Of a stretch of 55,811 nucleotides of DNA, positions 28,164-37,541 are shown piece after piece. A program made the position numbers and the translations under genes. The stretch's first letter is position 1; the number at the start of each line of letters is the position of its first letter. This DNA is from Woeseiaceae bacterium (GTDB taxonomy: Bacteria > Pseudomonadota > Gammaproteobacteria > Steroidobacterales > Woeseiaceae): contig JAHEFF010000021.1 in assembly GCA_024640315.1 (NCBI GenBank), forward strand, positions 1 to 55,811, written 5' to 3'. Below the pieces are notes generated by a model. That model was not told the DNA's origin. It did not search any database and saw only the letters and a program-made list of their open reading frames with translations.

Positions 28164-28595
28164 ATGTCGGCATACACACAGGAACTCACCGTCAACTGGG
28201 GCGAATCCGACCCGTTTGGTCTCGTTTACTATGCAAGGGAAGTTGCCTGGTTCAACGAAATCGAGCACGAGTTGTTTCGCCAGATTGGCTATCCGATCAA
28301 TCGAATGATCAACGAGGATCGCAGTGCGTTCGTGATGGGTGAAATCCAGTTTCGCTTTGTCGGACCTGCGGCCTATGGCGACAAAGTGGAATGCACGCTG
28401 ACGCTCATCGAAGTTCGGGACAAAACGGTGCTGTGGCATTGCAACGCGATCAACCAGAAAACAGGACAGCAAATTACCGAAGGTAAGGCGACCAGGGTTT
28501 ATGCCGAGATCATGGATGACGGTAACCTGCGATCGAGACACATTCCGGACGACATTCGTGAGGCGTTGAGCCAGTTCAAGGCCAACAGTGTTTGA
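28164..28595 (+). CDS. hotdog-fold acyl-CoA thioesterase (4HBT family)
   Basis: 143 residues. The N-terminal motif VNWGESDPFGLVYYAREVAWF corresponds to the 4-hydroxybenzoyl-CoA thioesterase pattern (V.W.DTDP.G.VYY), including the catalytic Asp. Length is normal for YbgC/FadM-type enzymes that cleave acyl-CoA esters in the cytoplasm. Substrate unknown. It is convergent with the guanine deaminase gene (eight-base gap). Confidence 0.87.
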   Translation: MSAYTQELTVNWGESDPFGLVYYAREVAWFNEIEHELFRQIGYPINRMINEDRSAFVMGEIQFRFVGPAAYGDKVECTLTLIEVRDKTVLWHCNAINQKTGQQITEGKATRVYAEIMDDGNLRSRHIPDDIREALSQFKANSV

Positions 28596-28603
28596 TATAG
28601 AGA

Positions 28604-29974
28604 CTAGCTGCCTCTAACCAGACTGCCCTGTACCCAGACTTTCGCGATATTGTCCCGGCCGGCGTTGTAGATGATCTTCTGCAGAATGTCATCCGGCGTA
28701 TCCATGCCATCCCATATCACCAGGTTGGAGTCACGAACGCCGGTGTCCACAAGCAAAGCGTCGAATTGATAACCTTCGCTAAATTCACCGACCTTCAGGC
28801 CAAGCGCCTGTGCGCCTCCGACAGTTGCCATCCAGAACGCCTCACGAAAATCGATCCTGGCGTTGGGTGTTCCTCTTTCTGCCGCCGCTGCTATCGGGTC
28901 GACCCCGTCTTCAAGGGCCCGCGAAACGTTAACCGCGGATTGGCAGTTGTGAAGGATGCTGGGACTGGGGCCGCCGGAAATATCAGTACCAAGCCCGACC
29001 TTCAAGCCGAAATCGAGCGCTTTCCTGGCCGGGAATACGGAGTGTGAAAAATACAGGTTTGATAGCGGGCAATGCGCAATACCGCTTTCCCGGGATTTGA
29101 TCGTTGCCATGTCGGGATCGTCGATCAGGTTTGCATGCGCAAGTATGGTCTTGTCGCCGAGCAGGCCAATCCGATCAAGACTCTGCGTGTCATTGAGGCC
29201 ATGACGGTTCAGAACGTAGGCGTGCTCCCAGTCGCTTTCGGAACAATGCGTCTGCACGTGACACCCGTATTCCGCGGCAACCTTTGCCAACCCGTCCAGC
29301 AGTTCGTCCGTGCAGCTGGGGATGAACCGCGGTGTCACCGCGGGCAACACCAGCGCTTTTTCGTTGCCGTTGATTCCCCGGACATACTCGATCAGCTCCC
29401 GTGTATTGTCCAGCGCCGAGATTACCGACTCGTCGCGATAGAAATCCGGACACTGGTCTTTATTGTCCATGGCGACTTTGCCAACCAGAGCACGTTGACC
29501 TTTACTGAGCGCGATTTCCGCGAGTAGCTTTGTCGCTTCCAGGTGCACGGTGCCAAAGTAGGTGGCAGTGGTTGTGCCGTTTGCCAGGAGATTGTCAACC
29601 AGTGACTCGTAACTTTCTCTCGCGAAGTCGAGGTCACGGTACTTTGCCTCCAGCGGGAACGTGCATTGTTGCAGCCATTCATCAAGCGGCAATTGCAGTG
29701 CTTTACCCATTTGCGGCCATTGAGGAGCATGAATATGCAGATCAACCAGGCCTGGGAGAAGATACTGGCCGTCCTGAAGCTCGACGAGCGTGCCGTCGTC
29801 TTTAGCCGCCGTTAATGCGCTCGGGTAGAGGGAGGCCCCTGCGGGCATGACACCCGCAATTTTGCCGTCGCCATCGACAGAGACAAGTGCATTCCGAAGC
29901 ACCTCGATCTCGCCGAGTTCGGGTGTGTGAATCAGCGTTCCATGAATAACGAAGGCGGCCGGGTCATTGTGCAT
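28604..29974 (-). CDS. guaD: guanine deaminase
   Basis: About 456 residues. It converts guanine to xanthine. The zinc site PGLVDLHIHAPQWPQMG with LQLPLDEWLQQCTFPLE, then QTHCSESDWEH and GLGTDISGGPS, are the distinctive guanine deaminase motifs within the amidohydrolase superfamily. The frame opens at a TTG (30007), but the ATG at 29974 is a better start. No other purine genes are adjacent. Confidence 0.93.
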   Translation of the reverse strand: MHNDPAAFVIHGTLIHTPELGEIEVLRNALVSVDGDGKIAGVMPAGASLYPSALTAAKDDGTLVELQDGQYLLPGLVDLHIHAPQWPQMGKALQLPLDEWLQQCTFPLEAKYRDLDFARESYESLVDNLLANGTTTATYFGTVHLEATKLLAEIALSKGQRALVGKVAMDNKDQCPDFYRDESVISALDNTRELIEYVRGINGNEKALVLPAVTPRFIPSCTDELLDGLAKVAAEYGCHVQTHCSESDWEHAYVLNRHGLNDTQSLDRIGLLGDKTILAHANLIDDPDMATIKSRESGIAHCPLSNLYFSHSVFPARKALDFGLKVGLGTDISGGPSPSILHNCQSAVNVSRALEDGVDPIAAAAERGTPNARIDFREAFWMATVGGAQALGLKVGEFSEGYQFDALLVDTGVRDSNLVIWDGMDTPDDILQKIIYNAGRDNIAKVWVQGSLVRGS

Positions 29975-30083
29975 TCGGCAGATTTTAACACTCCACCTGC
30001 TGCTCAATCAGGGTAATTGCGGATACCGCGGGCGCTGAAAATAAAAGATAAACGCAGGAACATATCTCCTCCCGGGGCGAGGG

Positions 30084-30653
30084 ATGATTATATTCGTTGG
30101 TGGCGTCATTGGCGCAGGAAAGTCTACGGTCGCGAAAGGCCTGGCCAGGCATTTTTCGGTTCCGTACTACGATGTGGACGAAATCAAGAAGGACGTGTTC
30201 CGTAAAGATCCGGACTACGAGCGCAACGTCACCGAGGGCATTCCATTTAGCGACGAGTCGCGTCGTGAGGTTTTTAAACGTGTCTTCGAGGACCTTGAAA
30301 AACTCATCGGCGAGCATCCACATATCGTCGTAGATGAAACGTTGCACAAACGTGAAATCCGCCACTTCCTCTACGACGAAGCTTGTCGTATTGCGGGCAG
30401 CTTCATCGTGATCTGGGTACAGGCGAGGGAAGACATCATTATCGAGCGGCTTGGCTCGAAGAAACGGTCAGGTCACCTGCTGGACGATCCATTGCCGCTG
30501 CACAATGCCTTTAAACGGGAGTTTGAAGAATACAATCGCTGCATAATCGACTGCCCGAATAATGGTCCGGTAGAGGAAACCGTTTCTGACCTGGTACATC
30601 TGATCGATAATATTGCCGAGCTTGCAAGCTATCAGCCGACTGCAGGTGTTTAG
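30084..30653 (+). CDS. P-loop kinase-like protein
   Basis: 189 residues, soluble. Walker A GGVIGAGKSTVAKGLARHF at residues 6-24 and a helix-rich body with an RxxxR-like lid (ERLGSKKRSGHL) typical of small-molecule kinases of the shikimate kinase/AAA_33 type. The phosphate acceptor is unknown. It is divergent from guaD. Confidence 0.8.
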   Translation: MIIFVGGVIGAGKSTVAKGLARHFSVPYYDVDEIKKDVFRKDPDYERNVTEGIPFSDESRREVFKRVFEDLEKLIGEHPHIVVDETLHKREIRHFLYDEACRIAGSFIVIWVQAREDIIIERLGSKKRSGHLLDDPLPLHNAFKREFEEYNRCIIDCPNNGPVEETVSDLVHLIDNIAELASYQPTAGV

Positions 30654-30786
30654 CAAGTAGCATTTGCGGACAGCCGTGGGCTGGTCGATGTCCTCCCCGG
30701 TCATAACCGCAGCCATTAGGTGATATCCTTCCGTCCGATCTGGTGATCCTCTTCCGGGCGCCCGACGAGCAGAAGGTCTCTTAAAG

Positions 30787-32088
30787 ATGAGTATTTTTGA
30801 AATTGCGGCGGCCCTGATCGGTTTGTCGGCGCTATTCGGATATCTCAACCACAAGTTCCTGAAATTGCCGCACACCATCGGACTGGTCGTCATAGCGCTT
30901 GCGGCGTCCCTGGTCGTGGTGCTGATCGAACTGCTCTGGCCTGAGACAGACGTATCTGAAATTGTCACCGGTGTGCTGCTCGGGATCGACTTCCACGAAG
31001 CAGTAATGCACGGATTGCTGAGTTTTCTCCTGTTCGCGGGGGCACTGCACGTTGATTTTTCGGTCTTCCGCTCCAGGTCACTCGCAATCGCGCTCATGGC
31101 GACGCTTGGTATCCTGATTTCGACATTTCTGATTGGCTGGGCGACATGGGTGTTGCTGAACTTCTTCGGCATAGAGACACCTTTCATATGGGCGCTCGTC
31201 TTTGGGGCGCTGATCAGCCCGACAGACCCCGTTGCCGTCCTGGGTCTTTTCAAGACTGTGCACGTGCCGGCGTCGCTCGAAGCGAAGATGGCGGGTGAGT
31301 CCCTGTTCAATGATGGTGTTGGTGTTGTCGTATTTACCGTAGTGGTTGCGATTGCCGTCGGCAGTGGTGGGCACGCCGGAGAGATGACGGTTGCGAAAGT
31401 TGCCGAACTGTTCCTGACCGAAGCCGTCGGCGGTGCGATCCTGGGCCTGGTTGCCGGATATATTGGCTACAGGGCGATGTATCATATCGATGAACACAAT
31501 CTTGAAGTGCTCATTACGCTGGCGATGGTTATGGTGACTTATGTCGTCGCCCTCCGCCTCCACATGAGCGGTCCGATTGCGATGGTCGTTGCCGGTTTGC
31601 TGATTGGCAATAAGGGGATGCAGTTCGCAGTCAGTGAAAACACCAGGGTTCACATTCGGCAATTCTGGTCGTTGCTGGACGAGATTCTAAACTCCGTGCT
31701 GTTCTTGTTGATCGGGCTCGAGGTGCTGGTCGTTGGTCATCGTGCAGATCATGTCGGCGTTGCGTTGCTGATCGTTCCGGTGACAATCGCCGCCAGGTGG
31801 GTGGCAGTGTTCATACCGATAACGATCTTGTCTCCGTGGCGCTCATTTACTAAAGGCGCGATTCCGATATTGACCTGGGGTGGGCTGCGTGGCGGAATCG
31901 CTGTGGCGCTGGCGCTGTCTCTTCCCTTCAACGAATATAAGTCGACCATTCTGACGATCACCTATGCTGTAGTTCTTTTTTCCATTATTGTTCAGGGGCT
32001 TACAATCAAACCGCTCGTCGAGCGTATGGTATCCCGGGGTCGCATTATTGATGACACTCAAGAGGGCATGGACGAAATAAGTGTTTAA
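30787..32088 (+). CDS. NhaP-type Na+/H+ antiporter (CPA1)
   Basis: 433 residues with about twelve hydrophobic helices and a short cytoplasmic tail. The conserved ALISPTDPVAVLGLFK and SLFNDGVGVVVFTVVV segments contain the CPA1 ion-binding Asp residues. Expected to exchange Na+ or K+ for H+ in the inner membrane. The end overlaps the next gene by eight bases, suggesting coupling to the unknown cytoplasmic protein downstream. Confidence 0.92.
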   Translation: MSIFEIAAALIGLSALFGYLNHKFLKLPHTIGLVVIALAASLVVVLIELLWPETDVSEIVTGVLLGIDFHEAVMHGLLSFLLFAGALHVDFSVFRSRSLAIALMATLGILISTFLIGWATWVLLNFFGIETPFIWALVFGALISPTDPVAVLGLFKTVHVPASLEAKMAGESLFNDGVGVVVFTVVVAIAVGSGGHAGEMTVAKVAELFLTEAVGGAILGLVAGYIGYRAMYHIDEHNLEVLITLAMVMVTYVVALRLHMSGPIAMVVAGLLIGNKGMQFAVSENTRVHIRQFWSLLDEILNSVLFLLIGLEVLVVGHRADHVGVALLIVPVTIAARWVAVFIPITILSPWRSFTKGAIPILTWGGLRGGIAVALALSLPFNEYKSTILTITYAVVLFSIIVQGLTIKPLVERMVSRGRIIDDTQEGMDEISV

Positions 32089-32830
32089 GTGGATTGGCAG
32101 AATGTTCGGTGATCGAACTGCGGTGGAAAGCCAGCGCAAGAATCCGGTGATCGATTTTGCGGTGCAGCAGGCGGCACTTATTTACGATGAGATTCCGCTG
32201 AGAGATTTCATCGACGAAGAGCGGCGTGCCATGCTCGCGCGCGAATTATTTCTCGAAATCAACCGGATTTGCAATGCAAGCAATCCGCGCTCAACGTGTC
32301 GTGAAAACATCGCTGCGGCGATGTTGAATCTGGCTTCGTACCAGGTGTTGGTCATCCCGCCAGAGCCGGAAGAAGATATCTCGGGTTTGAGAAACCTGCC
32401 GGGCATTACGGGTGAATTGAAGGCCCACCTGATCAGGCTATGTGCAAAGAATGACGATTTGCGCTCGACGATGTACCAGACAACAGAGTCTGGTGACTTC
32501 GACGGAGTCTGGACAGTGTTGCAGCGTCTGTACTGGGAGGCCTTTTGGTTGCTGGGCACCCTGAACGCGATTCGTATCGGTCTTGAGGATACGATAGAGG
32601 GCGGTGATTGGTATCCGGCATTCCTCCACGCGGCCTGCGTGAATCTCGAACATGTCTATCGATGGGAGCTGGAATTGCCGCCGGCATTTGATGAGCGCAT
32701 CGCCAGGGAGGCCGCCGCTGCCTATTCGGTCTATACAGATATTGTCTTGTCGGGTGCAATGGACCCTACTGCGGAATGGCGTGAGTATTGTCGTGGCACA
32801 GACATCCCGATGCCCGATTTTGATCGGTAG
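32081..32830 (+). CDS. hypothetical cytoplasmic protein coupled to antiporter
   Basis: 249 residues, not recognised. GTG start overlaps the antiporter stop. No signal peptide or membrane helix; it is helical and acidic with many aromatic residues (LQRLYWEAFWLLGTLNAI). A repeated helical pattern suggests an all-alpha domain. It is cotranscribed with the antiporter and an MFS gene six bases downstream. It could modulate the antiporter, but this is only context. Confidence 0.7.
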   Translation: MFKWIGRMFGDRTAVESQRKNPVIDFAVQQAALIYDEIPLRDFIDEERRAMLARELFLEINRICNASNPRSTCRENIAAAMLNLASYQVLVIPPEPEEDISGLRNLPGITGELKAHLIRLCAKNDDLRSTMYQTTESGDFDGVWTVLQRLYWEAFWLLGTLNAIRIGLEDTIEGGDWYPAFLHAACVNLEHVYRWELELPPAFDERIAREAAAAYSVYTDIVLSGAMDPTAEWREYCRGTDIPMPDFDR

Positions 32831-32836
32831 GTTGAC

Positions 32837-34030
32837 ATGAATCAGGCAAAATGGCGCTCTCCGGTTGCGCTACTTACCCTGATGAGCATCGCGATGCCGA
32901 TCGCGTTCAACACGTGGAACGCGCTGCTGAATAATTTCGTCGTCGAACGTGCAGCGTTTACCGGCCTGGAAATCGGCATTCTGCAAAGCCTGCGCGAGGT
33001 TCCCGGTTTCATCGCATTCACAACCGTATTCGTACTGCTACTGATAAAAGAACAGACCTTCGCCGTTTTCTCGTTGGCGCTGCTCGGTGCCGGCGTAGCT
33101 GCGACGGGATTTTTTCCGACGCCATATGGGCTCTATTTTACGACCGTTATCATGTCGCTTGGCTTCCACTACTTCGAAGCCGTTAAACAATCCTTGTCCC
33201 TGCAATGGCTTTCCAGGGAAGAGGCACCACAGGTACTTGGCAAGCTGATCTCCGTCGCCGCGATCACATCACTCGTCGTTTATGGCGTCCTGTGGGTGTT
33301 GCTCGAGATATTCAAGCTCGATTACGTGTGGAACTTCGTTATCGCTGGCTCGGTCTGCGTGGCGTTAGCTGTCGTAATGTGGCTTGGATTTCCTCACTTT
33401 CCGAGCAAGACTCCACAACACGGCCACCTCGTCATCAGGAAGCGCTATTGGCTTTATTACGCGCTCATATTTTTCTCAGGCGCACGGCGCCAGATCTTCA
33501 TGGTGTTTGCCGCATTCCTTATGGTTGAGAAATTCGGCTACTCCGCGGCGCAACTGACATTACTTTTCCTGATCAACTATGCGTTCAACTGGTTGTTCGC
33601 CGAAAAGATAGGGGTCCTGATCAGTCGCATAGGTGAACGCAATGCGCTGACCATCGAATACGCGGGCCTGGTCATCATCTTCACGGCTTACGCGTTCGTC
33701 GAGAACGCCTATCTTGCCGCTGGCCTCTACGTCGTCGACCATATGTTCTTCGCACTTTATATTGCGATGACCACTTACTTTCAGAAGATTGCTGACCCGG
33801 CGGACATGGCGAGCAGCGCCGGCGTTTCATTCACGATTAATCACATCGCCGCTGTTGTTATACCTGCGGCATTGGGATTGGTCTGGGTTGCGTCCAGTGC
33901 GGCGGTTTTCATTGTTGGAACCGCGTTTGCTGCTTGCTCGCTCGTCCTGGCACAGAATGTTCCGAACAGACCGGCGCCAGGCAACGAAGTCCGCCTGGGT
34001 AAGGTTCCATTGCTCAAAGGCGCTACCTAG
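32837..34030 (+). CDS. major facilitator superfamily transporter
   Basis: 397 residues with twelve predicted helices, opening MNQAKWRSPVALLTLMSIAMP. Central cytoplasmic loop near residue 195 (KTPQHGHLVIRKRYW). I cannot identify the substrate; conserved drug-efflux motifs are not obvious. It ends four bases into the convergent OsmC gene. Confidence 0.85.
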   Translation: MNQAKWRSPVALLTLMSIAMPIAFNTWNALLNNFVVERAAFTGLEIGILQSLREVPGFIAFTTVFVLLLIKEQTFAVFSLALLGAGVAATGFFPTPYGLYFTTVIMSLGFHYFEAVKQSLSLQWLSREEAPQVLGKLISVAAITSLVVYGVLWVLLEIFKLDYVWNFVIAGSVCVALAVVMWLGFPHFPSKTPQHGHLVIRKRYWLYYALIFFSGARRQIFMVFAAFLMVEKFGYSAAQLTLLFLINYAFNWLFAEKIGVLISRIGERNALTIEYAGLVIIFTAYAFVENAYLAAGLYVVDHMFFALYIAMTTYFQKIADPADMASSAGVSFTINHIAAVVIPAALGLVWVASSAAVFIVGTAFAACSLVLAQNVPNRPAPGNEVRLGKVPLLKGAT

Positions 34031-34455
34031 TCAAACGATGCCTGGTCTTTGAACGCGACACCGCTGGCCAGCGTCTTGTGCACAGGGCAGCGCGTGGCTA
34101 TTTGCGCCAGGCGCTTCTTCTGCTTCTCGTCGAAGTCTCCCGAAATGTGTACGTCGCTCGTAATGTGCCCGATAAATCCGCTTGCATCATCGTCGCAGTG
34201 CTCGCAGTCGTCGGCATGAATATTTGAGAATTTAAACGACGCTTTGACCGAGCGCAAAGTCATCCCCTTGTGTCGGCAATACATGGCAATGGTTACGCAT
34301 GTGCAGGCAGCCAAGGCGCTCAGCAGAAGTTCGTAGGGGTTGGGCCCCAAATCGGTGCCGCCAGCGCTGGCCGGTTCGTCGGCCGTCCAGGTGTGCCGGC
34401 CGTTTGTGATTGAGACTTCCATGCCTGAATTCAGTTCGGCGGATACGTGGCTCAT
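34027..34455 (-). CDS. OsmC-like peroxiredoxin-fold protein
   Basis: 142 residues. Contains GTDLGPNPYELLLSALAACTCVTIAMYC, which holds the first conserved Cys of the OsmC family, and RCPVHKTLASGV, the second. These cysteines reduce organic hydroperoxides in OsmC/Ohr; YhfA-type members have less clear roles. A Cys/Asp/His-rich insert (DDCEHCDDD near residue 85) is unusual and could bind metal. Confidence 0.9.
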   Translation of the reverse strand: MSHVSAELNSGMEVSITNGRHTWTADEPASAGGTDLGPNPYELLLSALAACTCVTIAMYCRHKGMTLRSVKASFKFSNIHADDCEHCDDDASGFIGHITSDVHISGDFDEKQKKRLAQIATRCPVHKTLASGVAFKDQASFD

Positions 34456-34520
34456 TGATATTCTCCAGATTGTTTCTGTGCGCGGCTGTTATTGCGAGCA
34501 TAGCAAGCTAGGATGTCGAA

Positions 34521-35264
34521 ATGGATATGGTTGTGACCGCGGTCGTCGCTTTTGTTCTTGCCGGATTCGTCAAAGGCGTGCTCGGATTCGGGTTTCCGAT
34601 TATCGCGCTGGTGGTGCTCACATTGACGATCGGCTTGCTTGATGCGCTTGCTGTGATCGTTATCCCGACGCTGGTTACCAATGTCTGGCAGGCGCTGGCC
34701 GGATCCCATCTCCGCGCGATCATGCAACGGATGTGGCTGTATTTCTCCGTCGCGATGCTGGGGATTCTCCTGTCGTCACAATACCTCGCGCTGGTCAACG
34801 TCAACTGGCTAACTGCGTTGCTCGGCATCATCCTCTTTATCTTTTCGCTGTCGCGGTTGCTGGACATTCACTTCACGGTGCGAGAGGAAAGCGAGCCGAT
34901 TCTGTCTGTAGTACTGGGTTCGGCAAACGGGTTGCTGACCGGGCTGACGGGTACTTTCATGGTTCCGTCAGTTCTTTACATGCAAGCGCTGGGCTTCGGC
35001 AAGGATATGCTCGTGCAGGCAATGGGCGCGTTTTTTGCTCTGTCCACTTTGATGCTGATCATTTCACTTGGTCGCAATGGACTGATAAGCATTGAGGAAG
35101 CGACAATGTCGACACTGGCGCTAATACCTTCTTTCGTTGGAATTTACGCAGGTCGATGGACGCGCGAACAGATTAACGAGGATCAGTTTCAGCGGATATT
35201 TCTCATAGCTGTCTTGCTGCTTGGCGCCTACCTGGCCTGGCGGTCGGTGAATGCGTTATGGTGA
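34521..35264 (+). CDS. TauE/SafE family membrane transporter
   Basis: 247 residues with about eight helices in two related halves. The first half has the GFVKGVLGFGFPIIALVVLT motif and the second GSANGLLTGLTGTFMVPSVLY, the pair typical of TauE/SafE sulfite, taurine or sulfoacetate exporters. It is divergent from the OsmC gene across 65 bp. The substrate is not known; no sulfur genes flank it. Confidence 0.88.
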   Translation: MDMVVTAVVAFVLAGFVKGVLGFGFPIIALVVLTLTIGLLDALAVIVIPTLVTNVWQALAGSHLRAIMQRMWLYFSVAMLGILLSSQYLALVNVNWLTALLGIILFIFSLSRLLDIHFTVREESEPILSVVLGSANGLLTGLTGTFMVPSVLYMQALGFGKDMLVQAMGAFFALSTLMLIISLGRNGLISIEEATMSTLALIPSFVGIYAGRWTREQINEDQFQRIFLIAVLLLGAYLAWRSVNALW

Positions 35265-35348
35265 TCGGCCGGCAATGATTGCGATTGCGTGGCCGCTCGT
35301 TGACAATCGGTTGGCCGTCACAAGGTATCCGGACCGGGGGAGAGTAAA

Positions 35349-36236
35349 TTGGCAAAACTGAATCGAATCGAGTGGATCGCGATATGCGCGCTAATTGCCG
35401 GAAGTATTCCAGGCCTGGCGAATGCCGGTCAGGGTATGACCGAACAGGAGCGCATGGAGCGCGTGTCTCGCCTGATGGCCGCGAAGAATCCGTTGGAGCC
35501 GAGCAATTCGGTGTGGATAGAAGAATTGACTTACATGGAGGTCAGGGATCGCATCGCCGCCGGCGCCACGACGGCCATTATTCCAACCGGCGGCGTCGAA
35601 GAAAACGGACCTTTCCTTGCCACAGGCAAGCATAACTATATTTTGGCGGCCATGTGTCCGGCTATTGCAGCTGAACTCGGTAATGCGCTATGCGCGCCGA
35701 TCGTACCATTCGTGCCTGAGGGCAGCATCGATCCGCCGTCAGGTGCTATGTACTTTCCAGGGTCAATAAGTGTTCGCGATGAAACCTATGATTCCCTGCT
35801 CGACGATATCGCCAGCAGCCTTAAGCAGCACGGCTTCAAAGACATTGTGTTCATTGGGGACAGTGGTGGCAACCAGAAAGGCATGAAATCGGTCGCCGAA
35901 AAGCTCAACGAACGATGGGCCAACAGTGGCGTTCGGGCGCATTTCATCGCCGAGTTCTATACCTCAGGTTGGGAGGAGACCGAGAAATACACCGCTGAAG
36001 TATTAGGTGTAGAGGAAAGTCGTTGGGACGGTCATCACGACGATATTTGGGTGACAGCCATGATGATGGTGACTAATCCGGATACTGTACGGCATGATCA
36101 ACGCCTCAGCGCAGACCTGGCCACTATCAATGGCGTGGACATTTCCGATCGTGAGAAGACCATAGAGCTGGGCAGGAAGATGGTGGAATTTCGTGCCAGG
36201 CATACGGCGGATGCGATCCGAGCAACACTGGACTAG
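35349..36236 (+). CDS. exported creatininase family amidohydrolase
   Basis: 295 residues with a signal peptide (AICALIAGSIPGLANA), unusual in a family that is mostly cytosolic. The TTG start has a GGGGGAG ribosome site. Creatininase-fold motifs are present: PTGGVEENGPFLATGKHNY (metal Glu and His), DPPSGAMYFPGSISVRDE and GDSGGNQKGM. Substrates in the wider family include creatinine and formamides; none can be assigned here. Confidence 0.85.
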   Translation: MAKLNRIEWIAICALIAGSIPGLANAGQGMTEQERMERVSRLMAAKNPLEPSNSVWIEELTYMEVRDRIAAGATTAIIPTGGVEENGPFLATGKHNYILAAMCPAIAAELGNALCAPIVPFVPEGSIDPPSGAMYFPGSISVRDETYDSLLDDIASSLKQHGFKDIVFIGDSGGNQKGMKSVAEKLNERWANSGVRAHFIAEFYTSGWEETEKYTAEVLGVEESRWDGHHDDIWVTAMMMVTNPDTVRHDQRLSADLATINGVDISDREKTIELGRKMVEFRARHTADAIRATLD

Positions 36237-36269
36237 AAGCAGAAAAGTTAAAAAAATCAGAAGGGCGCC

Positions 36270-37505
36270 ATGTCTCTCGAAGAGAAAAGAACCACAGCCG
36301 ATTCGTCACTCATCGACAATTTTTTCGGTGGCAACCTGGTTTTTAGGATTGCTATCGGAATCATCGTTGGCGTTGGACTGGCACTTGTCTGGCCAGCTGG
36401 CGGCAGGTCCGCAATGTTGGTCGGGAACCTTTTCGTGCAGGCGCTAAAAGCGGTTGCCCCGGTGCTGGTTCTGGTGCTTGTTGCCTCCGCACTCGCCAAT
36501 CAGAAAGCCGGGCATCACGCGCAACTAAAGCCCATCGTTATTCTTTACCTCGTTGGCACATTCAGCGCAGCGTTTCTGGCAGTGATGATGAGTACGTTCT
36601 TTCCAACGACGCTTGTTCTCAGCGTTACGGACGTTGCTATGAATCCGCCGCAGGGTATCGGCGAGGTTCTCAATAACCTTCTCTTCAAAATTGTCGACAA
36701 TCCAATCAGCGCCGTAATGAATGGAAATTTCATTGGCATTCTCGTTTGGGGCGTGGCGCTCGGCCTTACTATGCGTCATGCGAGTGATTCGTCACGTCAA
36801 ATGCTTGGTGATCTGTCACATGCTGTCACGATGATCGTGCGTGTCGTCATCCGCCTTGCTCCGATTGGCATCTTTGGCCTCGTCGCCGGCAATCTTGCAG
36901 AATTCGGTTTTGGAGCGTTGCAGGGTTACGCCCGGATCCTTACCGTATTGCTGAGCGCGATGTTGATTATGGCGTTAGTTATCAATCCACTCATCGTATT
37001 CGTCAAAACGCGCAGAAATCCGTACGGAGTTGTGTTCACTGCTCTGCGTGAAAGTGGAATCACTGCGTTTTTCACAAGGAGTTCGGCGGCCAATATTCCC
37101 GTCAACATGGCGCTCTGCGAACGATTGAAACTTGACGAAAACACGTATGCCGTTTCGATTCCGCTTGGTGCCACGATCAACATGGGCGGTGCAGCGATCA
37201 CAATTACCATGCTGACGCTGGCTGCAACCCACACACTTGGGATTCAGGTAGACCTTGCGACGGCACTCCTGTTGTCGGTTGTGGCGGCCTTGTCCGCCTG
37301 CGGAGCATCCGGTGTAGCCGGTGGGTCATTGTTACTCATTCCACTGGCTTGCAGCCTGTTTGGCATTCCGAACGATGTGGCCATGCAGGTGGTCGCTGTC
37401 GGCTTCGTTATCAGCATCCTGCAGGATTCTGCTGAAACTGCGCTCAACAGTTCGACAGACGTTGTGTTTACGGCAGCCGTATGTGGCTTCCCCGAGGAAG
37501 ACTAA
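36270..37505 (+). CDS. sstT: serine/threonine Na+ symporter SstT
   Basis: 411 residues, the family length. The opening [21 protein letters not shown] is close to E. coli SstT, and the dicarboxylate/amino acid:cation symporter core is intact: the re-entrant loop region [13 protein letters not shown], the NMGGAAITI unwound helix and [19 protein letters not shown]. It imports serine and threonine with Na+. The preceding creatininase gene is on the same strand with a 33-bp gap. Confidence 0.93.
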   Translation: MSLEEKRTTADSSLIDNFFGGNLVFRIAIGIIVGVGLALVWPAGGRSAMLVGNLFVQALKAVAPVLVLVLVASALANQKAGHHAQLKPIVILYLVGTFSAAFLAVMMSTFFPTTLVLSVTDVAMNPPQGIGEVLNNLLFKIVDNPISAVMNGNFIGILVWGVALGLTMRHASDSSRQMLGDLSHAVTMIVRVVIRLAPIGIFGLVAGNLAEFGFGALQGYARILTVLLSAMLIMALVINPLIVFVKTRRNPYGVVFTALRESGITAFFTRSSAANIPVNMALCERLKLDENTYAVSIPLGATINMGGAAITITMLTLAATHTLGIQVDLATALLLSVVAALSACGASGVAGGSLLLIPLACSLFGIPNDVAMQVVAVGFVISILQDSAETALNSSTDVVFTAAVCGFPEED

Positions 37506-37541
37506 GGACTAATCGCCATCTCTGGCCTGCCCCATTTTTAG

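Noticed and set aside
30671..30683. CAGCC-GTG-GGCTG hairpin after the kinase-like gene
   Set aside because: Short stem without a T run; not a convincing terminator.
35303..35330. TTGACA hexamer before the creatininase gene as a sigma-70 promoter
   Set aside because: No acceptable -10 box at 16-18 bases.
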